Shown here piece by piece: positions 9,221 to 17,986 of a DNA stretch of 64,000 nucleotides (within the stretch, counting starts at the first letter, position 1; the number at the start of each line of letters is the position of its first letter). Both the position numbers and the translations under genes were made by a program. Origin of the DNA: an uncultured Eubacterium sp. (GTDB lineage Bacteria > Bacillota > Clostridia > Lachnospirales > Lachnospiraceae). The notes beneath the pieces are model-generated. The model worked only from the letters and a program-made list of their open reading frames with translations, made no database searches and was not told the origin of the DNA. The stretch covers positions 1 to 64,000 of the forward strand of contig CANRTU010000021.1 of the NCBI GenBank assembly GCA_947642745.1, read 5' to 3'.

Positions 9221-9522
9221 CTGCTTTTGCCAGCCCTGATAAACCCGATACCCTGATGCCTGTTTTAAATCACTGCAGCCAGCCGCATTCTCTTGTATCC
9301 GTGGTAGTTACACCAGATTCAGGTTATATAGTCCGTCATACCCAGTGGGTACAATACAGCGTGCCTCTTTGGGTATGCGCCCTTCATCTGGCGCAAATTT
9401 TTCACATCAAGCCTCACAGTTACAGCATATCATGCCTTTGGATATATCATGTCTTTTGGGGCTGGCGCATTAAAAAATGCAGGATTTAGTAGTTCGAATC
9501 GGTTTTTATACTATATTTTGTA
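9221..9522. other. Gene-free stretch with short palindromic motifs
   Basis: About 300 bases with no convincing ORF or start signal. It contains short motifs (GGGTAC, and GGCATGATAT on the minus strand near 9425-9435) that also occur in the 24158-24353 element, so it may be a decayed relative. No other function is visible. Confidence 0.3.
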
Positions 9523-9626
9523 TGTGGTCTGCTTAGAGCGTGTCCACCCCGCTTCCATCAGGCTGTCCAGCCGCTGTTTCCATTGTTGCAGGTGGTCTGC
9601 TTAGAGCGTGTCCGCCCCGCTTCCAT
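9523..9626. repeat. Direct repeat spanning the 3' end of the XRE gene
   Basis: Two 36-base copies, 9523-9558 and 9591-9626, differ at two positions and are 68 bases apart. The second contains the last codons and stop of the XRE gene; the first lies just past it. This is a partial tandem duplication of the gene end. The shared core GAGCGTGTC also resembles the ends of the elements at 10999 and 24158. Confidence 0.85.
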
Positions 9627-9957
9627 GGCTGCTCTTAAAATTTATAATGCCATATCCGCTATGCAGAAAAATTTCCCGCTGTACCGGCGTCATGATCCGG
9701 AACATGTCCAGCAGATGCTGTTCCTGCTCTGCGGTCGAACGGGAAAATACCTCTTCTACTGGCGCTACGCACAAAATGTAATCGGCTGAAACCTGAAAAT
9801 AAATTGCCATCTGGCGCACCATTGCCGCATCGGGACTGCGCCGGCCGGTTATATAATTTCCCAGACAGTCAATAGAAATATATAATTCATCCGCAATCTG
9901 CTGCCTGCTTTTAGGATGCTGTTTGACCAAAACCCGTATCCGGTCTGCCATCGACAT
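9601..9957 (-). CDS. XRE-family helix-turn-helix regulator
   Basis: A 118-residue protein with an N-terminal Cro/C1-type HTH over roughly residues 5-60 (RQQIADELYISIDCLGNYITGRRSPD, then MAIYFQVSADYIL). The C-terminal 50 residues have no recognised domain. The ATG at 9957 follows AAGGAG by 9 bases. It lies downstream of the SDR gene on the same strand, separated by 58 bases, so cotranscription is possible. Its target is unknown. The last codons lie inside a direct repeat, so the present C-terminus may have been altered by duplication. Confidence 0.85.
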   Translation of the reverse strand: MSMADRIRVLVKQHPKSRQQIADELYISIDCLGNYITGRRSPDAAMVRQMAIYFQVSADYILCVAPVEEVFSRSTAEQEQHLLDMFRIMTPVQREIFLHSGYGIINFKSSHGSGADTL

Positions 9958-10015
9958 AATATCATACTCCTTTCAGAATTATGATAATTTCTGACTCTCA
10001 GCGTGTCCCGCACAA

Positions 10016-10744
10016 TTATAGCCATCCGCCGTCCAGCCGGATAACCTGTCCGGTGAGATACTCATGGCCGGATAACAGCGTCCAGGCCAGCTGTGCTACT
10101 TCTTCCGGCCTGCCATACCTTCCAGCGGGAATTTCTTCTTCCAGTGCGGCCCTCTCTTCCTGGCTGAAACACGCATTCATTCCAGTATCAATACAGCCGC
10201 AGGCAATTGCGTTAACCTGAATCCCGCTGGGCGCCAGTTCTTTGGCAAGCGCTCTCGTCAGGGCGTTCACGCCCCCTTTCGAAGCTGAGTATGCGGCTTC
10301 ACAGGAAGCGCCTGTTTCCCCCCATACAGATGATATATTGAGTATTTTTCCGGATTTTTTACGTACCATGGCAGGAATCGCCAGTCTGCAGCAATAAAAA
10401 ACAGAGAACAGGTTGGCCGCCATAATTGTCTGCCATTCTTCCACAGACAGTTCGCTAAGCAGACCGATATGGGAAATACCAGCATTGTTCACAAGCAGGT
10501 CAATATCACCGAAATGCTCCCGGATGTCCGCAAACATCCCGGATACACAGGCATCATTCCCCACATCGCCCACCAGCGGAAGCGTTCTCACATGATACGT
10601 CTCTTCCAGTTCCTCACACAGCTCCAGGAGGTCTGCTTTACTGTTTTTACAGTTTAATGCCAGCTGACAGCCTTGTGAGGCAAGTTTGCGGGAAACAGCC
10701 CGCCCGATTCCCCGGGAGGCGCCAGAAATAAATGCGGTTTTCAT
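10016..10744 (-). CDS. SDR-family oxidoreductase, probable EF-P 5-aminopentanone reductase (YmfI-like)
   Basis: Short-chain dehydrogenase/reductase of 242 residues. It has the cofactor motif SGASRGIGRA near residues 7-16, NNAG near 87-90, the catalytic serine in ISSVWGETGASCEAAYSASKGG and the YxxxK pair within that block. Plain FabG is an alternative. The WGxTGASCExAYS stretch and the ending LSGHEYLTGQVIRLDGGW are, as I recall, typical of YmfI, which reduces the 5-aminopentanone modification on elongation factor P in Firmicutes. No efp gene is in the window to support this. The RBS is AGGAGG. The SDR family is certain, the substrate is inferred. Confidence 0.8.
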   Translation of the reverse strand: MKTAFISGASRGIGRAVSRKLASQGCQLALNCKNSKADLLELCEELEETYHVRTLPLVGDVGNDACVSGMFADIREHFGDIDLLVNNAGISHIGLLSELSVEEWQTIMAANLFSVFYCCRLAIPAMVRKKSGKILNISSVWGETGASCEAAYSASKGGVNALTRALAKELAPSGIQVNAIACGCIDTGMNACFSQEERAALEEEIPAGRYGRPEEVAQLAWTLLSGHEYLTGQVIRLDGGWL

Positions 10745-10967
10745 AATTGTATCCTCCTGATTTGAAAGTAATTCCCGGATTTCCTGCCGGCAGCCTGCAG
10801 GCCTGTAGCCGCTGACAGAATTTCCTAAATAAATATTGTGATAAATTTACAGTTATTTTATCATAAATAACTTCTCATTGTGAAGTTTTAAGAAAGTACA
10901 GTTAACTATTTTATGTTTTTTTCATAAAAAATATCCGAAATGTCTAGGAAATTTAGTCAGATTGTGG

Positions 10968-10973
10968 TATAAT
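10968..10973 (+). promoter_or_regulatory. Extended -10 promoter upstream of hpf
   Basis: TGGTATAAT forms an extended -10 (TGn then TATAAT). No good -35 is found 17 bases upstream, as extended -10 promoters allow; AGGAAAT lies at 10946-10952. Transcripts would pass through the inverted-repeat element 10999-11183 before reaching hpf at 11211. Confidence 0.5.
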
Positions 10974-10998
10974 CTGTTTGCAGTGATTAACAGCATGA

Positions 10999-11183
10999 GA
11001 GTGTGTCTGAAAATACTTTCCATGAAAGGCGCTACGGGATTCCGTAATATTCCGTTACATGCAAAGCAGTAATCCTGAAAGCAGCCGGAAATTTCCATAC
11101 AAAACTGTACCAGCCTGTCCGGAACCAGATCTTCACAATACGGGAGCGCAGGTTCGGACAGCGGACGTTATTAAGACACGCTC
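10999..11183. repeat. Small terminal-inverted-repeat element in the hpf leader
   Basis: About 185 bases bounded by GAGTGTGTCTGAAAATA on the left and TATTAAGACACGCTC on the right. The ends resemble those of the 196-base element at 24158-24353. There is no ORF. It lies between the hpf promoter and ribosome binding site, so it would form part of the hpf 5' untranslated region. Confidence 0.5.
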
Positions 11184-11210
11184 CAGTATAAAAAGAAGGG
11201 GTGGTTATAT

Positions 11211-11741
11211 ATGCGCATAACAATCAGCGGCAAAAATATGGACATAACAGAGAGTCTGCGCTCAGCAGTAGAGGATAAATTATCCCGGCTGGAGAAATAT
11301 TTTACACCTGACACAATTGTAAACGTAACACTCAGTGTTACGAAAAAACGTTATCAGAAGATGGAAGTTACCATACCGATGAAAGGACATATCATCCGTG
11401 CCGAACAGGAGAGCAGTGATATGTATGTAACCATAGATCTGGTAGAAGAAGTCATCGAGGCACAGCTGAAAAAATACCGCCAGAAACTGGTAAGCCAGAA
11501 ACAGGGAACTGTAAATTTCAAACAGGAATTTCTGGAAGCCGATACGGATGAAGAAGAGGAAGTTAATATCATCCGCACAAAAAAATTCGGCATGAAACCA
11601 ATGTTTCCGGAAGATGCCTGTATACAGATGGAATTACTGGGACATGCCTTTTATGTATTCCGAAATGCTGAGACAGATGAAGTAAATGTAGTATACAAAA
11701 GAAAAGATGGAAACTATGGATTAATAGAAGCTGAAAATTAG
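11211..11741 (+). CDS. hpf: Ribosome hibernation promoting factor, long form
   Basis: Binds the 30S subunit and promotes 100S ribosome dimers in resting cells. At 176 residues it is the long form: an N-terminal S30AE domain (about 1-105, starting MRITISGKNMDITESLRSAVEDKLSRLEKYF), a linker rich in acidic residues, and a C-terminal dimerisation domain (about 118-176, RTKKFGMKPMFPEDACIQMELLGHAFYVFRN). The ATG follows AAGGGGTGG. It is transcribed alone on the plus strand with a strong terminator at 11776-11836. Its leader contains an inverted-repeat element, which is odd for a stationary-phase gene and could affect expression. Confidence 0.95.
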   Translation: MRITISGKNMDITESLRSAVEDKLSRLEKYFTPDTIVNVTLSVTKKRYQKMEVTIPMKGHIIRAEQESSDMYVTIDLVEEVIEAQLKKYRQKLVSQKQGTVNFKQEFLEADTDEEEEVNIIRTKKFGMKPMFPEDACIQMELLGHAFYVFRNAETDEVNVVYKRKDGNYGLIEAEN

Positions 11742-11775
11742 TAATTTTATTATTATTATATGGAATCCGGATTAT

Positions 11776-11836
11776 AAATACTCTCTTTCTGCAGTTAATA
11801 AAATATATTTATTTACTGCTGAAAGAGAGTATTTTT
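11776..11836 (+). terminator. Terminator of hpf
   Basis: A stem of 14 bp (AAATACTCTCTTTC with GAAAGAGAGTATTT) encloses a CTGC/GCAG inner stem and an AT-rich loop and is followed by TT, 35 bases past the hpf stop. Confidence 0.85.
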
Positions 11837-12186
11837 ATGCTGATTTCTCCAGTCCCGCAAATGACGTATCCGGCACCGCAGAGTGCTTCTGCTTTTTTCA
11901 ATAAAGAGGATCCCGCAAAATACGTTTCCGGGAAACACCGGGCCTGACACGTCATTGCGGGCATTCCACAACAGATCATAAATCACGCCTGTCACTTCAG
12001 ACGGCCCGTCCGGCCATGCAGGATTTTATTTCACTTAAAAAATTCCGGAATATACTGGCACTATTTGTCTTATAATCTGTATTTTAATAACATTTCGTAC
12101 AAATTGACACAAAAATCAGCCGTTTTGTCACTGTTACATCAGATTCACATCCCCCACAATTATAGTTATACAAGAGAGGAGGAACC
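11837..12186. other. Gene-free region with an inverted repeat and possible promoter
   Basis: No ORF is supported. CCCGCAAATGACGT near 11856-11869 is inversely repeated at about 11953-11965 (ACGTCATTGCGGG, one-base bulge), and a third related CCCGCAAAATACGT lies between them. TTGACA at 12104-12109 may be a -35 for the following TPR-like gene, but no convincing -10 is present at the proper distance. Confidence 0.35.
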
Positions 12187-12708
12187 ATGATGTTCGTACA
12201 ATTACAAATGACAAATTCTTTAAACATCCTGAACAATGTTGCGGTAGAATATTTCAGCCTGGGATTACAGGAGCTGTCCTATCAGATCTGGGATGAACTA
12301 TATCACGTCATCCAGGAGCAGCCGGAATACAGAAAAGAACTGCTGCCGGTTATCAGTTGCAATATGGGCAACGTGCTGCGTCAGAACGGTCTGCTGAAAG
12401 AAGCAGGCCGGGTCTGTCTGCAGGGGCTCAAATGCTGTTTCGAAACCGGTGAAGCCTATGCGGTACCGGAACTTCTGCTGCAGCTGTCCACACTTTGCAT
12501 GAAATCCGGTAAAACAGAACTGGCAAAGTGGCTGCATCTGTCCGGCAGCCATTTTCTGTCCTGGAGCAGACAGGAACAGAACAAGACCGGCAGTCCGGCC
12601 CCGGAACATTTAACGCCCGGACACAAAAGACCGTTACATCACGGCCGGACACTGGAAGAACTGATGGAACAGGACTTTCTATTGTACTGTAGAGAGTCCG
12701 GCAGATAA
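12187..12708 (+). CDS. TPR-like protein of unknown function
   Basis: A 173-residue protein that I do not recognise as a named gene. The first 120 residues are helix-pair-like with repeated patterns (VAVEYFSLGLQELSYQIWDEL, CNMGNVLRQNGLLKEAGRVCLQGLKCC, LLQLSTLCMKSGKTELAKWL) typical of tetratricopeptide helices. They resemble the tail of HTH-TPR regulators, but no HTH is present. The C-terminus is polar and ends LMEQDFLLYCRESGR. GAGGAGG precedes the ATG. It lies alone between hpf and gph, which is convergent. A protein-protein interaction role is a guess from the fold. Confidence 0.7.
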   Translation: MMFVQLQMTNSLNILNNVAVEYFSLGLQELSYQIWDELYHVIQEQPEYRKELLPVISCNMGNVLRQNGLLKEAGRVCLQGLKCCFETGEAYAVPELLLQLSTLCMKSGKTELAKWLHLSGSHFLSWSRQEQNKTGSPAPEHLTPGHKRPLHHGRTLEELMEQDFLLYCRESGR

Positions 12709-12725
12709 ACACTGCCTGTAATACG

Positions 12726-12776
12726 GGAACCAGCAGCAGCAAACGTCCGGTATCAGCCGGCATACGCTGCTGTTCC
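12726..12776. terminator. Hairpin between convergent genes
   Basis: GGAACCAGCAGC pairs with GCTGCTGTTCC, enclosing an inner CCGG/CCGG stem. No clear T-run follows. It lies 18 bases after the TPR-like gene and upstream of the end of gph, so it probably acts between the convergent genes. Confidence 0.4.
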
Positions 12777-12884
12777 TTCCGGACTTTCCCGCCTTGTTGT
12801 GAAATGGCATTAAGTTTGCATATACCATCCTGACGTCAAAAAAATTCTGCACATATCCGCCTTGTTCTGACAGGACCTGATACT

Positions 12885-13562
12885 TTACATACTGCCAGAT
12901 GGCCGGTTAAAATGCTCCATAACAATATCATATACCTGCCGCGGCGTATCAGCCGTAATCTCCGCACCGTTTTTTCGCAGAAATTCCACATCCCGGAATC
13001 CCCAGGTCACCGAGATACACGGCAGTCCCGCATTTGCGGCTGTACGGATATCCACGTCCGAGTCTCCCACATACACCGCTTCCTCCCGGCTGCTCCCCAG
13101 CTCCGCCAGCGCATTCATAACCATATCCGGCGCCGGCTTCCTGCTGATTCCTTCTTTTTCCCCGATGGCAGCCTGCACATATCCGCCAAAATAAGACTGG
13201 TTCAGTTCTTTGACCGCACTGTCCAGCTTATTTGATACAATCGCCAGTTTAAATCCAGCCTGTTTCAGCCGCTTCAGCAGATCTGTCACGCCCACATAGG
13301 CACAGGTACAATCCTCACAATGAGCCGTATAATATTCCCGGAAGACTCCAAGAATTTCATCCACATCCGCATCCGCCGCTTCCGCTGGCAGCGCCCGCTC
13401 TATCAGCCTGCGTACCCCGTTTCCTACAAAATTGCGGATCTCTGACAGAGTGCGCTTTGGATAGCCATAGGTTTCCAGCGCATGATTTGTGGCATTCATC
13501 AGATCTTCCAGTGTGTTTAATAACGTGCCATCCAGATCAAAAACTACTGTATTATATTTCAT
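12885..13562 (-). CDS. HAD-superfamily hydrolase, phosphoglycolate phosphatase-like
   Basis: A 225-residue HAD phosphatase. Motif I is VFDLDGTLLNT at residues 7-17 with the nucleophilic Asp, motif II is AIVSNKLD near 111, the lysine lies in GISRKPAPDM, and motif IV is VYVGDSDVDIRTA near 168. The cap domain is helical (EIRNFVGNGVRRLIERALP), as in Gph/PGP enzymes. The substrate may be 2-phosphoglycolate or another small phosphate ester; sequence alone does not decide. It follows the SGNH hydrolase gene by about 190 bases, with no clear operon link. Confidence 0.88.
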   Translation of the reverse strand: MKYNTVVFDLDGTLLNTLEDLMNATNHALETYGYPKRTLSEIRNFVGNGVRRLIERALPAEAADADVDEILGVFREYYTAHCEDCTCAYVGVTDLLKRLKQAGFKLAIVSNKLDSAVKELNQSYFGGYVQAAIGEKEGISRKPAPDMVMNALAELGSSREEAVYVGDSDVDIRTAANAGLPCISVTWGFRDVEFLRKNGAEITADTPRQVYDIVMEHFNRPSGSM

Positions 13563-13751
13563 ATGTATGTTCCTGCTTTCTTTTCTCTTTTCTGTTTAAC
13601 CATTCTCCATTCAGCATATCCAGAAACGATCTGCCTGTCGTATCGCCGGATTACAGCCCCATGGTCCGGACGAACGCCTGATCACCGCTTCGCAAAACTC
13701 CTCTTCCGCCGCAGGCATAAAACCGCAGATAACAGGAATCCCTGATACATC

Positions 13752-14858
13752 CTATGTTTCCCGGACAATTGCGTGATGCTGCAGATAATCCACCCAGAGT
13801 GGATAATACTGCGGCCTGATATGCAGCCCGTCCGATGAAAAATAAGGGTTCAGATTACCACCTGCGTCTTCATATATCTCTTCTACTTCCAGATAGAAAA
13901 TATCCCTGTCATCCGCCAGCTGGCGGGAAGCGTCGTTGCGCCGTTTCAGGTTCGCATTGTTCAGCGCTCCTGACATGTCCTGGATATCATAGCCCATAGG
14001 AATATTTCCCTGAATATAAATAACTGCCTCCGGCTGGGTGGTCCGCACCAGTTCCAGAAGCTGCCGGTACTTCTCTGTAAACCATTCCGTATCTCCGGCG
14101 GACATATCATTAATCCCGATCATAAGATACACTTTTCCAAAAGAACGTTCCTGAAGCGCCTGGGCCAGCGTCAGCATCCTGCCTCCCTGAAAAATAAACC
14201 GCTGTGATAACAGACCTCCTATACCGATCCCTACCTTCGCATAACAGACCGCTTCCGGAAGCAGGCCGCTCTCAGCCATCCCTACCGTTCTGGAATCTCC
14301 GATAAATACCGCATCGGAAAAATAGTTTTCTGACACTTTGTGAAATGTACTCTGTTTCTTCCGCTCTTCTTTTTTCTGTTCTTCTTTTTTCTGCCGTACA
14401 CGGTTTTTATGCTGGCTGTCAGCCCCGTCTGCCTGACGGTTTCCGCTCTCAGATGACTGTATCCTGCCGGCTTCGCTTTTCCCACGATTTTCATCATCAG
14501 CCTCCACGCTTTTGGGGACTGATTTCTGATATGCGGTATCTGAATTATCCGCAGCCTGACGGCCGTTCCTGCTGTCCGCCGTCACATTCTTTTTATCCGC
14601 TGTGCCTGTCTGCCCGTCATCTTTTTGTGACTGATATACCATCTGCTGTCCGCTATTCGTAACAGACCTGGTTTCTGTTGTTTTCTCCATCCCGTTTTTT
14701 TCTGAAACGTCCTTATGTGTTGTCTGTGAACCGTCAGGCACATCCGCCAGCCGCATCACTGCCCGCTGCGTACCGGGCTGATTGATGATAAGCAGAAGCA
14801 TGGCCGTCAGTCCGCCTGTAATCAGTGTCAGTAACAGAGCCTTTCCCATAATCTTCAA
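13752..14858 (-). CDS. Membrane-anchored SGNH/GDSL-type hydrolase
   Basis: A 368-residue protein with an N-terminal hydrophobic anchor (residues about 5-25), a long polar linker rich in Lys, Glu, Gln and Ser (about 45-185), and a C-terminal SGNH hydrolase domain. Block I is VFIGDSRTVGMAES with the catalytic Ser, a later block is MIGINDMSAGD, and SDGLH near the C-terminus gives the Asp/His pair. Such enzymes often act on acyl groups of cell wall or surface glycans outside the cell. The start is probably TTG behind GAGGGTGG; an in-frame ATG lies three codons later. A promoter is seen at 14960-14988. The substrate is unknown. Confidence 0.85.
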   Translation of the reverse strand: MKIMGKALLLTLITGGLTAMLLLIINQPGTQRAVMRLADVPDGSQTTHKDVSEKNGMEKTTETRSVTNSGQQMVYQSQKDDGQTGTADKKNVTADSRNGRQAADNSDTAYQKSVPKSVEADDENRGKSEAGRIQSSESGNRQADGADSQHKNRVRQKKEEQKKEERKKQSTFHKVSENYFSDAVFIGDSRTVGMAESGLLPEAVCYAKVGIGIGGLLSQRFIFQGGRMLTLAQALQERSFGKVYLMIGINDMSAGDTEWFTEKYRQLLELVRTTQPEAVIYIQGNIPMGYDIQDMSGALNNANLKRRNDASRQLADDRDIFYLEVEEIYEDAGGNLNPYFSSDGLHIRPQYYPLWVDYLQHHAIVRET

Positions 14859-14959
14859 ATTGCCACCCTCTTTTCCATTTCTATTGAAACAATATGAAAC
14901 CTGACGGGACTTTGCCGCCCTTTTCTGAACGTTTTAGATTATGTGCTTTTCCTCTGTTT

Positions 14960-14988
14960 AATATAGCATAGAAATGCTGAATGATAAA
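14960..14988 (-). promoter_or_regulatory. Promoter of the SGNH hydrolase gene
   Basis: On the minus strand TTTATC (14983-14988), a 17-base spacer, and TATATT (14960-14965) preceded by TGC form an extended -10 promoter about 100 bases before the start codon. Confidence 0.6.
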
Positions 14989-15174
14989 GTAATACCATTT
15001 ATTCTGGTGAAAATTTGTCGTTTTATCGACAGATTATCTGTAAATTTACCATTATTCGTACAAAATGCCAGGTTTCAGAGTATTAATTAAGAATTCCGAC
15101 GCATATACCGCACACCTGTCTTTTATTCCGCCAGTCTGAAAAAGCGCCGGCATCCAGCCTCTTTTTACGGCAGA
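14989..15174. other. AT-rich gene-free stretch
   Basis: There is no ORF with a start signal. It contains AT-rich sequence upstream of the SGNH promoter and a small inverted pair (GTCGTTTTATCGAC). No further function is visible. Confidence 0.3.
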
Positions 15175-15223
15175 ATACCGGATGCCTCCGGATAACTGTC
15201 AGCCATCCGTAAGCATCCGGTAT
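15175..15223. terminator. Hairpin at the end of the Ig-like surface protein gene
   Basis: ATACCGGATGC pairs with GCATCCGGTAT, with a smaller CGGAT/ATCCG hairpin inside. It starts 5 bases past the stop codon. There is no long T-run, so it may stabilise the mRNA end rather than terminate strictly. Confidence 0.45.
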
Positions 15224-15227
15224 CACA

Positions 15228-17762
15228 TTAACTGGCCGCACGCACTTTATTGGTCAGTGTTTTGTCTATTGTAATCTCATGATCCACATAAATCCGGTAA
15301 CCCGTCGCAATGGTCACTACCGACCGCACTTTTACTGTATCTATATGCAGCTGCTCCCCGCTTTCCACAGAAATTGCGCTTCCGGTAAGTTTTGTGCCTG
15401 TTGCGGTACAGTCCAGAATGGTACTGTCCGGTATATCAATACACTCTTTTACCATTGCCAGAGCGTCTGAAACCGTATTCGTGGTGGTCAGGCTGCGGAT
15501 ATTGTATTCTGGCGGATTCTGTCCGTCCGTAATCGTAATATTAATATTTTCTGTTTTCAGACTGTATCCTGTATCCATATAAGTCAGGGAAACCGTATAA
15601 ATACCCGGCTCCGCTTTGGAACAGGTGCCGATATCATCTTTATTTCCCGCTGGGAAGAGCATCAGCGGCGTCAGTACCAGTTCCTTTGCCCCCGGCAGTG
15701 AAATCGTACTGGCAGAATTCGTCACCATATCCAGACCGTAATACAGGCTGTTTTTCCGCACTGTCGCACTGGTAAAATTCTTATAATCATAAAATACTCC
15801 GCCCCGGTATTCACAGAGTCGTACTTTCAGCGTGCGGTTGCCTGCCGTACTGGAATCCACAGACAGATCCATGGTGTCCTGACTTGCCTCTACCCTGTAA
15901 GTCACCGCTCCGTTAACCGGCGGTACTGATACCTGAACTGAAAACCGCTGGCTGACTGTGCTGCCATTCATCGTTACGGTCAGTACGAAATCATATACGC
16001 CTCCTGTGGCTCCCTGTGCCCGGATTATAACATTATGGTTTGCCGGATCATAGCTGGCCAGTACCCGCTGGGAACCTCCGGAGATGGAAGCGATCTCGTT
16101 CACCAGTTCATAGCTTTTGCCATACTGGTCCACGGCTTTGACTGGAATTTCCTTCTGGTAACCGGACATATAGGTATTGGACATCTGGACAGACGTTTCC
16201 GCCATCTGCAGCTGCGCCATATACCTGGCTGCCGTAATGGTTACCGGATATGTAAATGTCAGGGAATCTGTTCCCTGGCGGACAGTAACCACAATGGACA
16301 CTGTACCCGTTTTAATCGGCGTAATCTTTCCATCCTGACTGATGATTAAATGGTCCGGATTCGCTGATTCATAAGTCACACTATCATAAGTAATCGGACT
16401 GTCATCTTCATCCAGTCCCTGAAAATGTGCGTACATTTTATTTCCTACCGCTATGGAACGCAGGTCGTCTTCTTTAAAAGACGGTTCCTTCTCGCTCGTT
16501 GTCAGTGTAAACCTGGTTTCCACCGGTTCTTCCACTTTCTGCGGCACACAGATCACCGTTTTGGTATCTGTCAGATGAATGGTACCGTCTTTGGACGTAT
16601 AGTCCAGGGTTACTGAGGCAATATTACCAATTGTGGTCATATACAGCCGTTTAGACTGCTGGTCCAGATAGCCGTTATTCACATTTCCGGAATACGCCAT
16701 TGTGCCATTAGGCGCTTCGATAGCCGTCACGTCTATATTATTGGCATCCAGCAGCACATATTTAATCGTGGTAAATTTCTCTACCTGTGCGGAAGAGGTA
16801 ATAATAGAAAGGGCTACCGGTTTTCCTACACTTGCGGTAAATTCCTTCTCACTTCCCGCACAGGAAACAACGTAACCGCGTTTATCAGAAAAATCCGACG
16901 CCGTGGTAATATAAACCGTCTTTCCATCTTCCAGAAATTTTATCTTTTTGATCAGCATGGAAGCCCCGCCGGAATGAATCCCAAAGTCAGATTCTTTATA
17001 TCGGGCGGCCGCCTCCGTATTAAATGTTACCTGTATGCCGTTTGCCGCCGTCTGTGTCACGGACTCTATAAAGCTGCAGGCTACAGCCTGGACAGATTTT
17101 GAACACAGTACCGCATCCCTCGCCGCATTTTTGGCAGAAGCCGTAATCGTATACGTACCTTCTTTGGAAGGCGTCCATACACCTTCTGGTGTAATTTCCG
17201 CTGAACAGTCCGCCCCGGACGCATCTGTCACCTGCCAGTACAGAAGGCTTGTGGTATTTGACGGGGTCATTTCCGCCTGAAATTCGTAACTTCTGCCTGC
17301 CGTGATCTGGTTCAGATTCTCAATCTTTGATGTGATCACTGACACTCCTGTGGCCTCATTGCGCAGTTTTGCGGTAAATTTCAGCTCTTTTAACAGTTTA
17401 TTTTTTTCTGAATATACTTTGACGCTTACGTCTGCTTTTTTTACAGCCGCAAACTCCGCCTCGCCGTGACTGTTAACAGTCAGCTTATTAACAGCCGTTT
17501 TTTTCTCCGCAACTGTTCTGGACGTCTCAAAAGATACATAATCTTTGCCTGTACCGGATATATTCCATTTCAGGATATAGCCTTTTTTTACATTTTTGAC
17601 TTTAACTTCATAAACTCCCTTGCTGGTACGGTTCTCGTATAAATACTTATAAGCTTTTTTTAATTCCGGTTCCTGCGCAGCCTGTACCCTGGACGGCATA
17701 CATACAAGTACTGACAGCACTGCCAGCAAAAATAATACACTTTTTTTAATCTGCTTACACAT
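15228..17762 (-). CDS. Secreted surface protein with repeated Ig-like (BIG2-type) domains
   Basis: An 844-residue exported protein. Residues 1-28 are a signal peptide (KKSVLFLLAVLSVLVCM, then SRVQAA with a likely AXA cleavage site). The rest is beta-rich, with several BIG2-like units recognisable by IVVTVRQGTDSLTFTYPVTI, LIISQDGKITPIKTGTVSI and GTYTITASAKNAARD. No LPXTG motif, transmembrane tail, SLH or choline-binding repeat is visible, so attachment is unknown. Its position beside a glycan export ABC transporter, a GT2 and Glf fits a cell-surface role. The ATG follows AAGGAGG by 4 bases. Adhesin or wall-associated scaffold is the best guess. Confidence 0.82.
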   Translation of the reverse strand: MCKQIKKSVLFLLAVLSVLVCMPSRVQAAQEPELKKAYKYLYENRTSKGVYEVKVKNVKKGYILKWNISGTGKDYVSFETSRTVAEKKTAVNKLTVNSHGEAEFAAVKKADVSVKVYSEKNKLLKELKFTAKLRNEATGVSVITSKIENLNQITAGRSYEFQAEMTPSNTTSLLYWQVTDASGADCSAEITPEGVWTPSKEGTYTITASAKNAARDAVLCSKSVQAVACSFIESVTQTAANGIQVTFNTEAAARYKESDFGIHSGGASMLIKKIKFLEDGKTVYITTASDFSDKRGYVVSCAGSEKEFTASVGKPVALSIITSSAQVEKFTTIKYVLLDANNIDVTAIEAPNGTMAYSGNVNNGYLDQQSKRLYMTTIGNIASVTLDYTSKDGTIHLTDTKTVICVPQKVEEPVETRFTLTTSEKEPSFKEDDLRSIAVGNKMYAHFQGLDEDDSPITYDSVTYESANPDHLIISQDGKITPIKTGTVSIVVTVRQGTDSLTFTYPVTITAARYMAQLQMAETSVQMSNTYMSGYQKEIPVKAVDQYGKSYELVNEIASISGGSQRVLASYDPANHNVIIRAQGATGGVYDFVLTVTMNGSTVSQRFSVQVSVPPVNGAVTYRVEASQDTMDLSVDSSTAGNRTLKVRLCEYRGGVFYDYKNFTSATVRKNSLYYGLDMVTNSASTISLPGAKELVLTPLMLFPAGNKDDIGTCSKAEPGIYTVSLTYMDTGYSLKTENINITITDGQNPPEYNIRSLTTTNTVSDALAMVKECIDIPDSTILDCTATGTKLTGSAISVESGEQLHIDTVKVRSVVTIATGYRIYVDHEITIDKTLTNKVRAAS

Positions 17763-17840
17763 AGTACCTCCTTACCTCTTCCAGTAATTCCCTCTGGGTT
17801 TTTATCATCTTACCATGCCTGAGCCATTCTTACAACCTTT

Positions 17841-17986
17841 TATGTGCGGCCGGAAACGCCGTGTTCCCCACAGCCGCAGCGTCCCGCATTATTATGCGGC
17901 AGCCCTGCCTGCGTTTTTTATATGTGACCGGCAGCGCCGGGTTCCTGACGGCTGCGCTGCCGCACAACCGCCCCCGGGACCTGCTT
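17841..17986. repeat. Imperfect direct repeat of about 80 bp after the ABC transporter gene
   Basis: The segment starting at 17841 (TATGTGCGGCCGGAAACGCC) recurs at 17921 (TATGTGACCGGCAGCGCCGG) with period 80, and the sequence at 17981 onward is weakly similar. It is GC-rich and fills the gap between the surface protein and the ABC gene. No ORF is supported. Confidence 0.55.

Noticed and set aside
9221-9522. A tRNA gene suggested by the string AGTTCGAATC near 9490
   Set aside because: No cloverleaf, acceptor stem or anticodon arm could be drawn around it.
13563-13751. A coding extension after the SGNH hydrolase TAG (about 46 open codons)
   Set aside because: The frame is open by composition only, shows no similarity to the gene end or to a family I know, and has no start signal.
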